A stretch of 64,000 bases of DNA from Epiperipatus broadwayi (taxonomy: Eukaryota > Onychophora > Udeonychophora > Euonychophora > Peripatidae). The DNA is taken from the NCBI GenBank assembly GCA_028023455.1, contig JAQFVV010006509.1, positions 803,529-867,528 of the forward strand, in the 5' to 3' direction. The first letter of the stretch is position 1. Every line of letters starts with the position of its first letter. The position numbers and the translations under genes are program-made. Positions 52,100 to 64,000 of the stretch are shown here, one piece after another. The notes under the pieces were generated by a model. That model was given only the letters and a program-made list of their open reading frames with translations, was not told the DNA's origin and did not search any database.

Positions 52100-53108
52100 T
52101 ATAAATATAAATAAAAATCAATACATAATCGAATTGTTGCAAGATTTTGATAGCTTCTCTTACAGAAAATCAAAAAAATAAATTTTTCTTTTTTTTTAAA
52201 GTATTTTAAATTTTGTTTATAAATATTTAATTATTTATTTTAATAAAAAATATAACATTAAAATAAATTTTGGTCCATTCCACATAAAAAAAAAGTAAAA
52301 TATGAATTTGTCATTATATGATTCCTGAGTACACAAAAAGGTTTAATTTACTTAATAGAGAATTTCTCTTAATTTCAGAGAGATTGCATACATTTTATCC
52401 ACATATATAACAAAACAATAATATGCATCAAGTTTTTTCTATTGCATTTTATTTAATAATAAATAATTTTACAAACATGTAAACAAAACAAAAGAAAATC
52501 TTAATTATAGTAAACAGTAAAAATATACATGGTATTTGTAAAAAAAAATTAATAGAAGTAGATAATAAAACCTATATTTACATAAATAGGAATATGAAAT
52601 TGAAGATGAGTTATATAAAAGATATATGAAATGGTTTTAAAAAAGTTATCTTCAATTGATAAAATAAATTATGATGTAATAATTAAGCCAAGATGCAGTC
52701 AAGATAATAAAAGGCCATAAAATAATGATCTAAAGTTTCAATAAATCTAAATATGACATAATATGTCATTAATTTCTTGTAATTAAAAATAAACTTAAAA
52801 TGAATAAAATGGTATATACTATCATAAGATATTTAATTGCATAATACTATAAAAAAAATTCATTCTTCACTATAACGAAAATGATTTATGAAAGTCATTA
52901 TTCAATTAATTATTTTATTTATAATACTAAGACATATCTGAACACATTTCTTTATTCACCTGCCCCCCCCCCCCTAAAATATAATTTAATGTCAAAAATT
53001 TCCTATATATTTCAGTACCCTACATTTAAAAAAGTAAGAAGATCGAAATATATGTGTGTATTTAACTATTTTGAAAGTATTTTTGATATTTTAAAAATAA
53101 AAAAAAAG
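52100..53108. other. AT-rich intergenic DNA
   Basis: No gene is seen. It includes a 12-C run (52963-52974). The open stretch 52881-53216 crosses into the inverted-arm element and looks spurious. Confidence 0.6.
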
Positions 53109-54192
53109 TATTATTATTATAAAAAAAGTTACAAATGTTATAGTTTTCCAGATATAATAGTTCACTTAAAACTTAATACTGGAGGGAGGGGGGGGGGCTG
53201 TTATAATTTATTATAATGTGCCGCTTTGGCAATGTATATTTCTAATTTCAAACTTTGAAGTCTAGTATTAACATGAGTTAAACGCAAACATTACTTTTGA
53301 AAATAATTATTACTAAAATTTAACAGCAATAGGATTCAAAAAAATCCGTAGTTTCAAAATCGCCAATAGAGGGAACTAAAATAGGTATATTGTACTGTAT
53401 AGGCAGTGTGTGTGGAGGGGGGGGGGGGCGAGGTAACCCAATTATTATTTTTTTACATTTTAAAACTTTTTTTTTTTAAGGGAAAAAAATAATTAATTTC
53501 AGAAATAAGAGGGTTTACTAAACAACCAACTTCCAGAAATATATAGTCATTTACTACCAACTTATATAATTTAAACTCTAAAAGTCGTACTTAATCATGC
53601 TTCATTATTTTCATTTATAAGTAATTAAGATGGATGGCGTATATATTATATAAACAGATACAAATTAGAAGTGTGTAATGTAATGAATATATATGTATAT
53701 ACAAACAATTATTTGAACATTAAGGTTCAGATAGATGTTCATTAGTTCAAGAACCATTATGACAAAGAGACCTATCAAAAAAGCAATATCAAAAATCTGG
53801 TAACAGTTAACCATCTATTTTTCTCTCATCACAAAGTCGTATGCAATTTTTTTTTTTTTTTGTCAAAGATAGATTGATATTATTATCATCGTTGAAAATA
53901 ATTTACTATTGCACGACATTCCATTTGATAATGTATTAATCCATCTTAATTTTAGAATTATACAGCAATCTTACTGTTGTTAAAATATAGTACTAATTTT
54001 CAAAAGAAACACATGAGTTTAACTTATGCTTATACTAGGCTTGGAAGTTTTAAACTAGAAACATATATTGCCAAAGTGGCACAATGTGATAAATTTTAAT
54101 ACCCCACCCCCAGAATTAATTAAGTTTTAAATAAACTATTATATATAGAATACTATAACATTTGTACTTTATGTATAATAATAATAATAAAT
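53109..54192. mobile_element. Inverted-arm element: ~226-bp arms around ~630 bp
   Basis: The left arm (53109-53336) and the reverse complement of the right arm (53967-54192) align throughout. Shared blocks include ACAAATGTTATAGT, TTAAAACTTAAT, a G-run (CTGGRGG...), ATGTGCCRCTTTGGCAAT, and CTAGTATWARCAT followed by AGTTAAAC. Identity is roughly 80-85% by eye. The interior (53337-53966) has a second G-run (53415-53428) and no reading frame. This is consistent with a non-autonomous TIR DNA transposon or an old inverted duplication. Homology stops abruptly at a TATTATTATTAT stretch on both sides. Confidence 0.85.
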
Positions 54193-54229
54193 GTATAAGA
54201 TTTGAGAATTGATATGACTCATAATTATA

Positions 54230-54870
54230 ATTGAGAATAAAAAATCTTCAGAATGTGTTGAATAAATTGGAGGAAAGATGTATGGATGTGGAATGATTTA
54301 TGGATAGAAAAAAATACAAAAAGTCTGCAACTTGAAATTCATTATAACATAACAACAGGTAAATGGATGTAAATATTTGGGTAGTTGGTGAAGTAATGAT
54401 GGAAAAAGTGAAGATGAAGTTAAAAGAAGAATATCATCAGCAAATGAGGCATTTACTAAAAGAAAGAAAATACTTTGGGTACTTTTGAAGAGAGTATTAA
54501 GGAAACAATTAATTAAGTGATATGTGTTTTGTGTATTATTGTATTGTTGTGAAATGTGGACAGTGAGTAAAAAATAAGAACATATTGGAAGCATTTGGGA
54601 TATGGTCATAAAGATAGATGGAGAAAATATTTTGGATAAATAAATTAACAAATGAAGAAGTTTTGAAATTAAATGAAAAGAGAAGATTGATTGATGAAAT
54701 TAGAGATAGGAAAACAGATTAGATTGGACATTCATTAAAAAAATAAAAATAGTTTAATGAAAGATGTTTTGGAGAAAATAATGAGTAGAAACAAAAAGAC
54801 AGAATGAATAAGATTGATGGGTTGATGATATAAGAACTGAGAAGAGATAGATGCAGTTTAAGAGTAAGTA
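54230..54870 (+). pseudogene. LINE reverse-transcriptase C-terminal fragment, third lineage
   Basis: Plus-strand translation gives the typical LINE post-RT region. It starts with CKYLGSW and SNDGKSEDEVKRRISSANEAF, then LLKRVLRKQLIK and LLYCCEMWTVSKK, and ends with DEIRDRKTD(stop)IGHSL (54366 to about 54735). Several stops are present. It matches the general RTE/CR1-type pattern (YLGS..DG..E...RI..A..AF; LYG.E.WT) but differs in wording from the RTE family at 43-46 kb, so it is a separate lineage. Both ends fade into AT-rich sequence. Confidence 0.8.
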
Positions 54871-57230
54871 ATGAAGGAGACAGAGTGAGAAATCAGATAA
54901 ATTTGTAATGTGACTGCTTTTTGGACCTGTCCATAATATAGAATACCATTAATTAAATAATGATTTTTTTTGGAGCAAGATACAATTATATAGATACTTT
55001 CACTATATATAAATAGTAATCTATAATCCAGCAACATAGGGTTATAAATATATATTTTGTAATGGTAAGAATTGTCTCTCCATGTAACAAAATCTAAAAC
55101 ACAGGCAAAATACACTAAAGCTGATCGAATCCAGATGCTGGGAGCCAGAATCCTACCAATATTCAATCCTTTCACCTCTGCTCAATGCTCTAATACCCTA
55201 TGAATGACATTTCTCAACTTACTCAGACATTCAATTTAATCTTAGTCCGGCCGTCACTCAGAGTAAAACAAAAGACTCATAAATTAACTAATTTAACACT
55301 GATTTGGTCAGATATACACACATATGACTAAATGATTAATTAATATATCAACAATTGATTATGAAATGTAATAGAATGATCTACATATAGATATAATGAT
55401 GTATGTGCAATTAAATCTAAAGCTGGATAAAATTGAACTCACAGACAATAAAGATATGAAAACGAGTTATTATTTTAAATATTATTAATTTAGTAAAACA
55501 ATAACAAATAGTAAATCAAAATATACACAAGTATACACTTGCAGGCATTGCATAACTAATGGAATTAATGTTACATATTTATCTCATTATAAGCATTCCA
55601 CAAAATATAGTGCGGTATGGGAGTTTATGCCTAAATTAATATGCCAAATTTCTAGCTCTTTGGTAGTCTGCCAAATCATATGGAACATTATAGCCAAAGT
55701 TATATAACTAACTCAATAGTGCTCCTATGGTATCTATATTTATATATCTAGTTAAGTCAAGCATATAGTCAAGTTCAGAGATATACAGGTTAGTGTGTTA
55801 ACCTAGATTAGGGAATACACTGATGCTAGTTAAGCATTTAATATAAAGGGAGAGAAAACTGGTTTATGATAGGTTTACCTATATACTCTATGGACATATT
55901 AAAATATTAATAAAGCTAGAAGATGCGAATGGGTCATTATTCATGGGCTTCAGCCTCCAAAGGCTCGGTTGCCCTACAATCACTCAACTTGCTATGAATA
56001 GGAACATTAGTAGTTCAGGGAGTCAGATAAGCATTAATTATCAATAATCTAGGTCCTTGTGCCCTAGTTCTAAAAGTGTATGCTTTACCCGAACTAAGTG
56101 GATAAGTGTGACCTCTGCCAGCAACTCATCAAGAATCATGCAGCAAGTAGATAATTGTATATTGCATACTTAGTAAGGACACATCCACAACTTATACATA
56201 TATAACGCAAATACGTAAAATTATATTAGCGTGCTTTAAAAATAGATAGCATCTATTTGCATATCTATACAACCCAGGTCTCAAATTTAGTATTTCAACT
56301 ATACTATTTAGGCACTAAATTAATTAGTAACCTAGTTTAATATTATCACCTGCATCTCAACATATATAGATCTAAGGAGGACAAAGCATATTTGTGGGGT
56401 AATTATGAATAAAACATTAAAATATGCTTTGAGATTATCTCTGTGGCTAATTCCTATGATGTACAAGTTACATATATAAATAGTTATAATTTATAACTAC
56501 ATTTAAGCAAACTACAATTCTAACTAGAGAATGACTGATTATTAGAATATTAATACCCAACATTAATCAGTAAAATAATAACATTATCTCAAAACATTGA
56601 GTGAGAAAAATAATAATTCATTATTTATTATAGTGAAGATTTGAAATTATCTTCGCAGATTGATAAGCTAAAATTATACTTATAAATAAATACAGTTTCG
56701 AGTTATTTGACATATTAAATACATATAATATTAAAATGATAAAAATTATAGAATAAATTGGATAGATTAGAAATAGGCATAAATGACCGCAGAAAATTAT
56801 ACATTTAGTTTTAAATAGATTATTAGAGTTTTACATTTTAACAGAGAATTCAATATCACAAGTTTTACAATCAGATAAGATTTAAACATTAACATTTAAT
56901 AGTTTTCTTTGCAGATTTTAGAAAAGGTGTTTGGTAGAGGCAGATTTAATAAATAGCTAGCTTTTAAATGAAAGAATTTAAAATCACAGTTTATGAACAG
57001 AGCTCTGAGTGAAAATTTATCACTTTACCAGTCTGTTGTCTTCATTGTAGTTAGTTCTGGGCACTTGGGAGGATAATAAGTTGACACTTTGCTGGTGTAT
57101 GGCATTATATTTTATCAGACCAAAGTTCTTTTTCCATTTCCAGTAAAGGGCAGGAGGCGGTGAGTTATTGCCAGACTACTCCACCATTTTGAAGATAAAA
57201 TGAACATGGGTTCAGTTTACAATTCACTTA
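54870..57230. other. Moderately complex non-coding block
   Basis: It is less A/T-monotonous than other intergenic DNA, especially 55070-55260, 55920-56130 and 57000-57190. No long frame, tRNA or known transposon motif was found. It may be an old, unrecognised repeat or contain exons of a non-coding transcript. Confidence 0.4.
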
Positions 57231-57703
57231 TTATATATATGATCAATCCTTGGCAACAAAACTTTAAGTATTTATACTTTTCTAACTCTGGCCTTCTGTT
57301 TATTTTTACCAGCTTGACCGTAACTGAAAATTCCATTTATTTATTTTAGAAAAATATATTTAATTGCTAAAGCTAGTAAAAAAAACCATTATTTTATTTT
57401 ACAAAAACATTTTTAATTATGACAACTAATTTAGATTTGTTTTTCTGCTTTTTTTCCCTCCTGTTTATTGTGACAATGCTATAAAATTCTGTGAAATTTT
57501 GTTATTAACATTTTAGATTTATAAAATCAAGTTCATGCTATTTTATGACTATTGCATGACTTAATTTAAAAGTTGTTTACAAAAATCAAAAGTTATTTTG
57601 GGAAAGTTACTTTGATAATTAGTAGAAAACTAATTTTATTACCATACATGCAGAATAACAATGGAAATGGCTTATATACATATGCAATTTCAATAACATA
57701 ACT

Positions 57704-57871
57704 AAATAATTTAAACTAAAATATTTCTTAAACTAGAAATATTTATAAAATGAGTACATATTTGTAATATATACCAATAACATAATAATAAAATTGGCCA
57801 AATAATTTAAACTAAAATATTTTTTGAACTAGAAATATTTATAAAATGGATACATATTTGTAATATATACA
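57704..57871. repeat. Tandem duplication, 96-bp period
   Basis: A ~70-bp block (AAATAATTTAAACTAAAATA..., 57704-57772) recurs at 57800-57871 with only a few changes. Confidence 0.85.
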
Positions 57872-58713
57872 TATACTATTAAATTACAAATTTACCATTC
57901 ACATATATATATATATATATACATGATTTTGCGTATATAGTAATTTAAGGTTGTTTAAATGGGTACTTTGAGAGGGTTTAAACTTGGCATATGGATAGGT
58001 GTGTGGGTAAAATACATGAAACATGCAGGCAGATAAAACTGACTGTTTCAATTTAAAGATCATATCTATCTAAGGAAAAAGTGCATTCAAATAGTTCTAT
58101 TCAAAACTTTGCAGGATGTATCTGAACCACAACTTAAATTTAGCATTGTTATTTAGAAGTTAAGAGAACATATCTATAAACGATTAATATTTTCCAAAAA
58201 TATTGATTAATAAAATTAATATATTAAATTATGTATGAACAGAATAATATACAGAACATATCTGCAAATCTTTTATGCTCATTTCTAGATATTTAGCCAA
58301 ACAAAGTCAATAGTAAAAATCCAGTAATCAAAATCATTATTTTCTACTCAAATTAATAAGTAAATAAGCCACATAATGCTTTGACTTCCTGTCACAGAAA
58401 TGATTCATCTATAGACATCCACAAAGCAGCAACATGTCAGCTTTTTATTTCTAAATATAAATGTATAGAATTCTATAAAATTTTGTAAAGAATAACCGTT
58501 TCCAATAAGTTATGCCTTCATATATTATACCCACACTTTATTTTGATTAGTTATTACAATAAATAAATAAAAATATAATTTTTTTTTCAATTTCGAATTA
58601 AATTTTGGTCAGACTTTGTCTATACAATTCCACATTTTACTTTTAGTAGTTGAGACAATGTCTAGTTGATGGTTGGATGAAGTTTTATGAAGCAGATATT
58701 TATTAAATTATAG

Positions 58714-58842
58714 CATTTTTATAAGCATAATATATATATATATATTTAAACATCTATAACTGCTTTTAAAATCTATCATTTTTATAAGCATAATATATAT
58801 ATATATATTTAAACATCTATAACTGCTTTTAAAATCTATCAG
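58714..58842. repeat. Near-identical tandem duplication, 63-bp unit
   Basis: CATTTTTATAAGCATAATAT begins at 58714 and 58777. The copies differ essentially only in the length of the internal TA run, so the duplication is recent. Confidence 0.92.
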
Positions 58843-59584
58843 TTTGAAAATCTTTTTTTTTTCTTTTAATAGGTTTAAAGATGAATATTAATTCAACTTA
58901 AATGATAAGAAAAGGTGAAGAAATATCCTTATATCCTAGGAGAAAAATATGTCTACGATAGTTATATTAACAACATTTAGATCTAAGGTTTCCCATGATG
59001 ACTGTAGGACTGTCCATAGATAGTAGTGTCAAATGCTTTATAATATACTATTTTAAACACATACATGTGTAATGTAAAGACATTTTAAGTATGTATAACA
59101 TACATCCTACATATTTATATATCTATGCTACAAATTACAAATATAATTATATCAACAAAAATAATTAGCAAAAAATAAAGTATTGTGCAATAGTCAAATA
59201 CATAAGTGTACATATGTTTAAAATATAGATTGCATTTAGAACATTTCTTTAAAAACCTGGTTTATTATTTCCAAATTTTTATTACAAAAACAAATTTAAA
59301 AAAAAATGTTTTAAATATATTTCATTAAATATGGATCTAATTTTTTAAAAAATAATGAAGATAGAAAAGTTAAAATCAATATTAATAATTAATATTTGTA
59401 AAAATTATGCACACGCATTAAACCATTATCAAAAATAAATTACTATTTATTTTCTTCAATTTTTTTGTAATGAAAATTGATGATAATAAAACGCTAAAAA
59501 TGCACTATATAAGCAATATTAAATTAATATTTGTAATTTTAAACACATGTTGTGAGGAAACCAACAATGTATTTGTGATAGAAT

Positions 59585-59690
59585 TTTTTTTTCCTCATCT
59601 GTCATAGCTTCAGCCAAGAAGTGAACCCGCTAACCCGGGACAACTGCTTGTAAAGCAGCTATCGCTGACCTCTCGACCACCAATGCTTGA
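59585..59690 (-). mobile_element. tRNA-derived retroposon, degenerate copy
   Basis: This is the same family as 50741-50835. On the minus strand it reads GTCAAGCATTGGTGGTCGAG, the anticodon arm GCTGC-TTTACAA-GCAGT (TAC again) and GGGTTCAC, followed by an A-rich tail (plus-strand T-run 59584-59592). An insertion in the T-arm region and loss of acceptor pairing make it a pseudogene copy. TAGAAT on both flanks may be a remnant target duplication. Confidence 0.75.
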
Positions 59691-60352
59691 CTAGAATATT
59701 ATATTTTTAATTGCAGTAAATAATGCAAATCACTTAGTTATTACAATGTGATGTAAACAAATTCTCAGTGATTAAAAGAATCAGTAGGTTTGAGACAATG
59801 GATATGATGATCACTATGTGAAATAAAATTAGTTTGAAATTTTTATTACATTAAATTCTATTAATAAAAATGTGATGTTTTAAAATATATATTCTCTGAA
59901 AACTCTCAAATATAGTAATGCATAACAGTTACACAATAATTAAAATACTAGGGAAACTTTAACTGCTTGAAGCTGCACCTCTATGTTGGGATCCAGTATT
60001 GTACATTACAAACCTCCTTGCTTTTAAATGCAAATATTAAAAAAGATTAATATTTTATGTTTCTTTTTAAAATGTTTTTTGGGTATCTGAAATTTAAAAA
60101 CTAGTTAAGTCATGATTATAAAAGTGGTGAACAAACTGAAATAACCACCTAATAAAAATGAAAATAAAAATTATTTTTAACTCATAATTTAAACAAGTTT
60201 ATATCTACTGTTATATAATTTGTTTTATGATTAATTTTAAAATCACAAATTAATCCTACCAATTATGAAATTATAAATTAAAATATATAACTATTAAAAT
60301 GTTTTTATATACTATATTTACTCAAGATTAATACTTTTTATTAATAATATAT

Positions 60353-60850
60353 TTAATACATTGTACAGGCTTAAACCTGCATTTATATATGTAATATATG
60401 CAGGATTCGAACTCAGACTTTCACATGACCCACCACTCTCAGTGCCATCTCATATTGCTGATCCACCTGATCACACACATGTTGAAAAGATAAATAATGA
60501 TCAATATCCGTATTTCATGCTAAACCAGCAATCATCAGTTGGTCTAGATTACTATCCTCACATATATAATCAGTGCTCAGCTTTTATATTAAGATAGTCA
60601 ATCCTCATACTTTAATGGACAGGCTTCAAACTATTCCAACTTACAACTCTTGAGCCTTCCATTTCATTGAAAATCTGATGATGGAACGTTCAAAGCCCTT
60701 ATTAGTGCCAAGGTTGTCATCCTACCCATGTTGACATATTAGTCATTCTGAACCCTCCTGTACAGGAGAATAATCCATTTATACATACATATGTGAGGGA
60801 TAGGCAGACCTATTACACACTATTTATATAAATTAATACATTGTACAGGC
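60353..60850 (-). mobile_element. 462-bp SINE-like element with 18-bp target duplication
   Basis: TTAATACATTGTACAGGC is present at 60353-60370 and 60833-60850, enclosing 60371-60832. On the minus strand the low-coordinate end has tRNA-like promoter sequence: TGGCACTGAGAGTGG (box-A-like) and GAGTTCGAATCC (box B) about 34 nt later. The body (60403-60730) is the same repeat as 5523-5835. The open frame at 60361-60597 is not a gene. The class is inferred from length, duplications and box B. The tRNA-like part lies at the far end relative to usual SINE order, so orientation remains uncertain. Confidence 0.75.
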
Positions 60851-61796
60851 AAAATATGTGTGTATTAATTTTTTTTTTTAATTTCAGATTTAATTTTTTT
60901 AATTGGGATTTTATATATTTTGAAATTAAGATAATTAATTATATTTTTTTATTATCTGATCACATTACAAGTGCTTATTTTTTATGCAAGATTTTTGTTT
61001 TACAGACATTTTGAAAAATCATCTATGTTCACTTGTTCAAGAAAAGGTATGCTTAAAAAACTTATATTTGAGTGAAAAAATGTCAGAATAGTTAAATTGC
61101 ATATAAAACAACCTCATATACACACATTGCTGTATCATGCAAATGTAATTTTTGGAATACAAAATATTGTATCTCTTGACCAAAACTGTAACAAAAATAT
61201 TTGTTTTCACATGGATAAATTTGTGACATAGTCAAATTATAAACAAAAACAAATGCTCCCAGATATGCAGAAAAAAGCATTAGTAACAAAGAAAGGTTTA
61301 AGATACTATGTCAAAAAACTTTTAACAAATCTTGGAAATAAATGAGATTATACACGTATTTGCTTGTTGTTATTTTGATTTTATGCCAATCTTAATTAGC
61401 TATGGAAGCATTTACTCCAAATATTTTAATTTTTAAACTATAGATGTAAGAAAACTTTTTATGAACAAATTATAAATTAAATAATTTTATCATTATATGG
61501 ACAAAGTAAATCATTAATAATACCATATTCTTTATAAAATCACAACAAAATAAAGAACTAAAAAGAATGCAATTAGTTTTCTGCACAATTTATTAATGAA
61601 CACGATTTAAATTAATGATAGAGTTATATTTTCTAATGTGAAAATTCTCAAAAATGGAAACATGTTATTAAAAATTTGATCAAATCATTTTTGGGGAAAT
61701 AATGAAAATATATGAAATTTAAATAATAATTATTAATTATAATTTCAATTTTGAGTGAAAATTAAAAGATTTTAGTTTATGCTATACTTTTACTGT

Positions 61797-61815
61797 ACAC
61801 ACGCACGCGCGCGCG

Positions 61816-61857
<42 letters not shown>

Positions 61858-61858
61858 G
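61797..61858. repeat. Compound CA/CG/TA dinucleotide repeat
   Basis: A CACGCACGCGCG segment passes into (CA)n and then (TA)n. Confidence 0.95.
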
Positions 61859-61859
61859 T

Positions 61860-63400
61860 AACAGTACAAAAGGTGACCTTAAATTTAGACAATAAATGTA
61901 AGGATGAAAGAGAAATTTTATTGATTTCTATACTAAATTATAATGATAATTTATATGGGGAATAGGTTAGCTTTTGTAATATTATTGCTAATTAAATAAA
62001 CTAACTCTAAGAATATTTAAAAGGAAATACCTCTAAGTTTATCTTTTTTTGAACTTTAAATTTCTAACTACCAAGATTTAACGCTAAAATATGTTAATGA
62101 GACTTGAGATCACTTGTTGAATATAATCTGAACTATATTTATAAGACATAAATATAAAGAAATTATTTTAATATCTTAATTCTCTAATACTCAGTAATAC
62201 AAATGTTTATTAAAGCATAAATAAGTGATCAAAACAGCATTTTAACATTGTTAGAGTAGAATAATTTAATCAGCAAAACTAAGTGTTATATCATGATCCA
62301 TAAGTGCATATAAGTAGTGCAATTTAAAAAAAAAATTAAACAAAATCAACCTTTAAATAAAATAATTGATTCATCTTTTATTTATGGTATAGATGAGAAT
62401 GGTAACAATAAAATAAAAGTAACACCAAAACAATAATATTCATGTTTTTACATAAGTTTTCCAATGAATTTATAAAATTTAACAAATAACATTTGATATT
62501 TGCATATGTAGGTAAATTGCATTTGTATTAAAATAAATACTATATGTTATAAAGGTAAACAACACATTATCATAATAATAAAAATTATTACTCTTCAAGT
62601 AATTCAAAATTGGAAATCCATTTTGTTATAAAAGTTAAGTTAACATTTGAACTCACAAAAAATATAATTCTCTTCAAATTATAATATATACATAATTGTT
62701 TCTTTAAACTATACTCGCCCTTTCATAAATACTTAGGTATAAATTACTTCTCAAATAATCCCTTCTTCTTTTTTAGTGATAACATTTAATATAATAATGC
62801 TTTGTTTCATAAGTTTGGCAAGGATTTTATAGTCATACATTACTGCAATAGCTCTAATAAATATTCCTTCATAATAAGTATAAAAAATGTCTGTCTAAAT
62901 ATTTTGGTTTACACATATATTATTTTTACTCTCATAAAAAAAAATTAAATTACTATGCTAACAAATCGGTTTTTAAACGAAGTTCTCAATTAGTGAATTA
63001 TCTTAAGTTATACAAAACTAGAAATGGGTGTGCCACTATTAATAATAATAAAAATACTATCTAGCAATTAAAACAGTTTTTAATTTAATATTAATGCCAA
63101 TACAGATTTCACTAAACACTTTTTACACTATAAAATAACTATATGTGTGTGTATTGTTTGTTATATGATATTTTTACAAAAAAGAATCATAATAATTAAT
63201 ACCTTTTGTTATAATTCAGTCTTTCTATGGATACTAAGAAAAAAAAAAGAAATATAACAAAATTTTATAAATGTTTATACAATTTAGTTGAAATCCAATA
63301 ATAATCGATTAATCTTCTCCTTCAAAAAAAAATGTTTGTTTTGTCTGTTTTTTTTTTTTGTTTGTTTGTTTGTTTATTAATAGCAAAGATGATTATTTTT
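61860..63400. other. AT-rich intergenic DNA
   Basis: No gene or recognisable repeat is seen. Confidence 0.6.
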
Positions 63401-63710
63401 GAAATTTCTAGTTTGGACTTGATGCTTGAAGGACCACTTTTTAAGATGGCTAATGAAGTCTCCAGTTGTAGAATGTGTGGATTTAGAACAGCAACAGTTA
63501 GGTTTATTTAAGTATTGCTTCTGCAAATTATGGAACGATTTAATAAGATTAGTCAAAATCTCAAAAAGGAAATGCTTCTTAAGCCAAAATGTTGATCCTT
63601 TTCTCTGGTTTGAGGATAGTTGTTTGTTTAATATGATTTTTCATCTATGCATGATTATGCCAATGATTTTCCATCAATGGAAAATGAAAAATTACAGCAA
63701 GGAGAGTTGA
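63400..63710 (+). other. Possible degenerate coding fragment
   Basis: This block is less AT-rich than its surroundings, with an open frame at 63426-63710. In another frame it reads LLLQIMERFNKISQNLKK (after GPLFKMANEVSSC...), reminiscent of the ILxRFNKISK.LQ pattern in ZMYM1-like/hAT-related proteins. Stops interrupt that frame, and the resemblance is a short pattern recalled from memory. It could equally be chance. Confidence 0.2.
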
Positions 63711-63745
63711 TATTGAGTTTGTCTAACTTTTGACTGATTTTAATG

Positions 63746-63747
<2 letters not shown>

Positions 63748-63825
<78 letters not shown>
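63748..63825. repeat. (TA)n dinucleotide repeat, 78 bp
   Basis: A pure TA run. Confidence 0.98.
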
Positions 63826-63829
<4 letters not shown>

Positions 63830-64000
63830 AAGCAATGTATATCTGCACATCATGTATAGAATTTTAAAATTCAATAGAAATTTTTAAATTAAAGGTTTTC
63901 AACATTTTTACTAAGCAAAAGTTATATATGCACAAATAAATGTATACAACATTATTAATTCTAACTTTATTTTAAGGTAACTTAAAACAAAATATTTTAT

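Noticed and set aside
60361-60597. 78-aa open frame
   Set aside because: It lies wholly inside the duplicated SINE-like element and is not preserved in the 5.5-kb copy.

Overview
The window is AT-rich, repeat-laden animal genomic DNA with one clear host gene. That gene is an uninterrupted SoxC-class transcription factor (321 aa) on the minus strand at 37891-38856. The protein looks like a lophotrochozoan SoxC. Together with very AT-rich intergenic DNA, long trinucleotide and GATA satellites, RTE LINEs and tRNA-like short retroposons, this suggests a mollusc, possibly a cephalopod. The organism is inferred, not shown.

Layout. 1-4190: 3' part of a decayed LINE (family A; EN + RT + C-terminal zinc knuckle) ending in a long (AAT)n tail. 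5400-5840: fold-back copy of a SINE-like repeat. 5.8-12.8 kb: AT-rich DNA with one near-perfect hairpin. 12.8-17.5 kb: mosaic of three minus-strand LINE-A 3' ends, each carrying an (AAT)n-type tail, with three separate tandem-repeat systems. 19.9-20.4 kb: degenerate coding remnant, possibly transposase. 20.75-23.93 kb: an RTE LINE whose 5' half is inverted relative to its 3' half. 24.1-24.8 kb: another RTE fragment. 24.8-42.1 kb: almost no recognisable transposon bodies, only one fold-back repeat at 32 kb; the SoxC gene and its presumed regulatory DNA lie here. 42.1-46.7 kb: TTA satellite, a small hairpin, a 303-bp element with a 16-bp target duplication, and a full-length RTE LINE with a 13-bp target duplication. 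49.6-50.1 kb: compound GATA satellite. 50.7 and 59.6 kb: two copies of a tRNA-derived retroposon. 51.5-52.1 kb: an RTE 3' fragment nested in an older repeat. 53.1-54.2 kb: a pair of ~226-bp inverted arms. 54.2-54.9 kb: a third LINE lineage fragment. 60.35-60.85 kb: a 462-bp SINE-like element with an 18-bp target duplication. The rest is AT-rich sequence where I see no gene.

Functionally there is no operon or pathway: one developmental regulator sits in gene-poor DNA. The LINEs are non-functional as they stand (stops, frameshifts, a lost endonuclease Asp). They, or relatives, are the likely machinery behind the short retroposons, which carry matching target-site duplications. I did not find a convincing wholly new biological system. 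The strongest structural observations are the complementary-breakpoint 5' inversion of the RTE copy, the target-duplication-bounded short retroposons, the large inverted-arm element at 53-54 kb, and exact-period tandem arrays in LINE-derived DNA.
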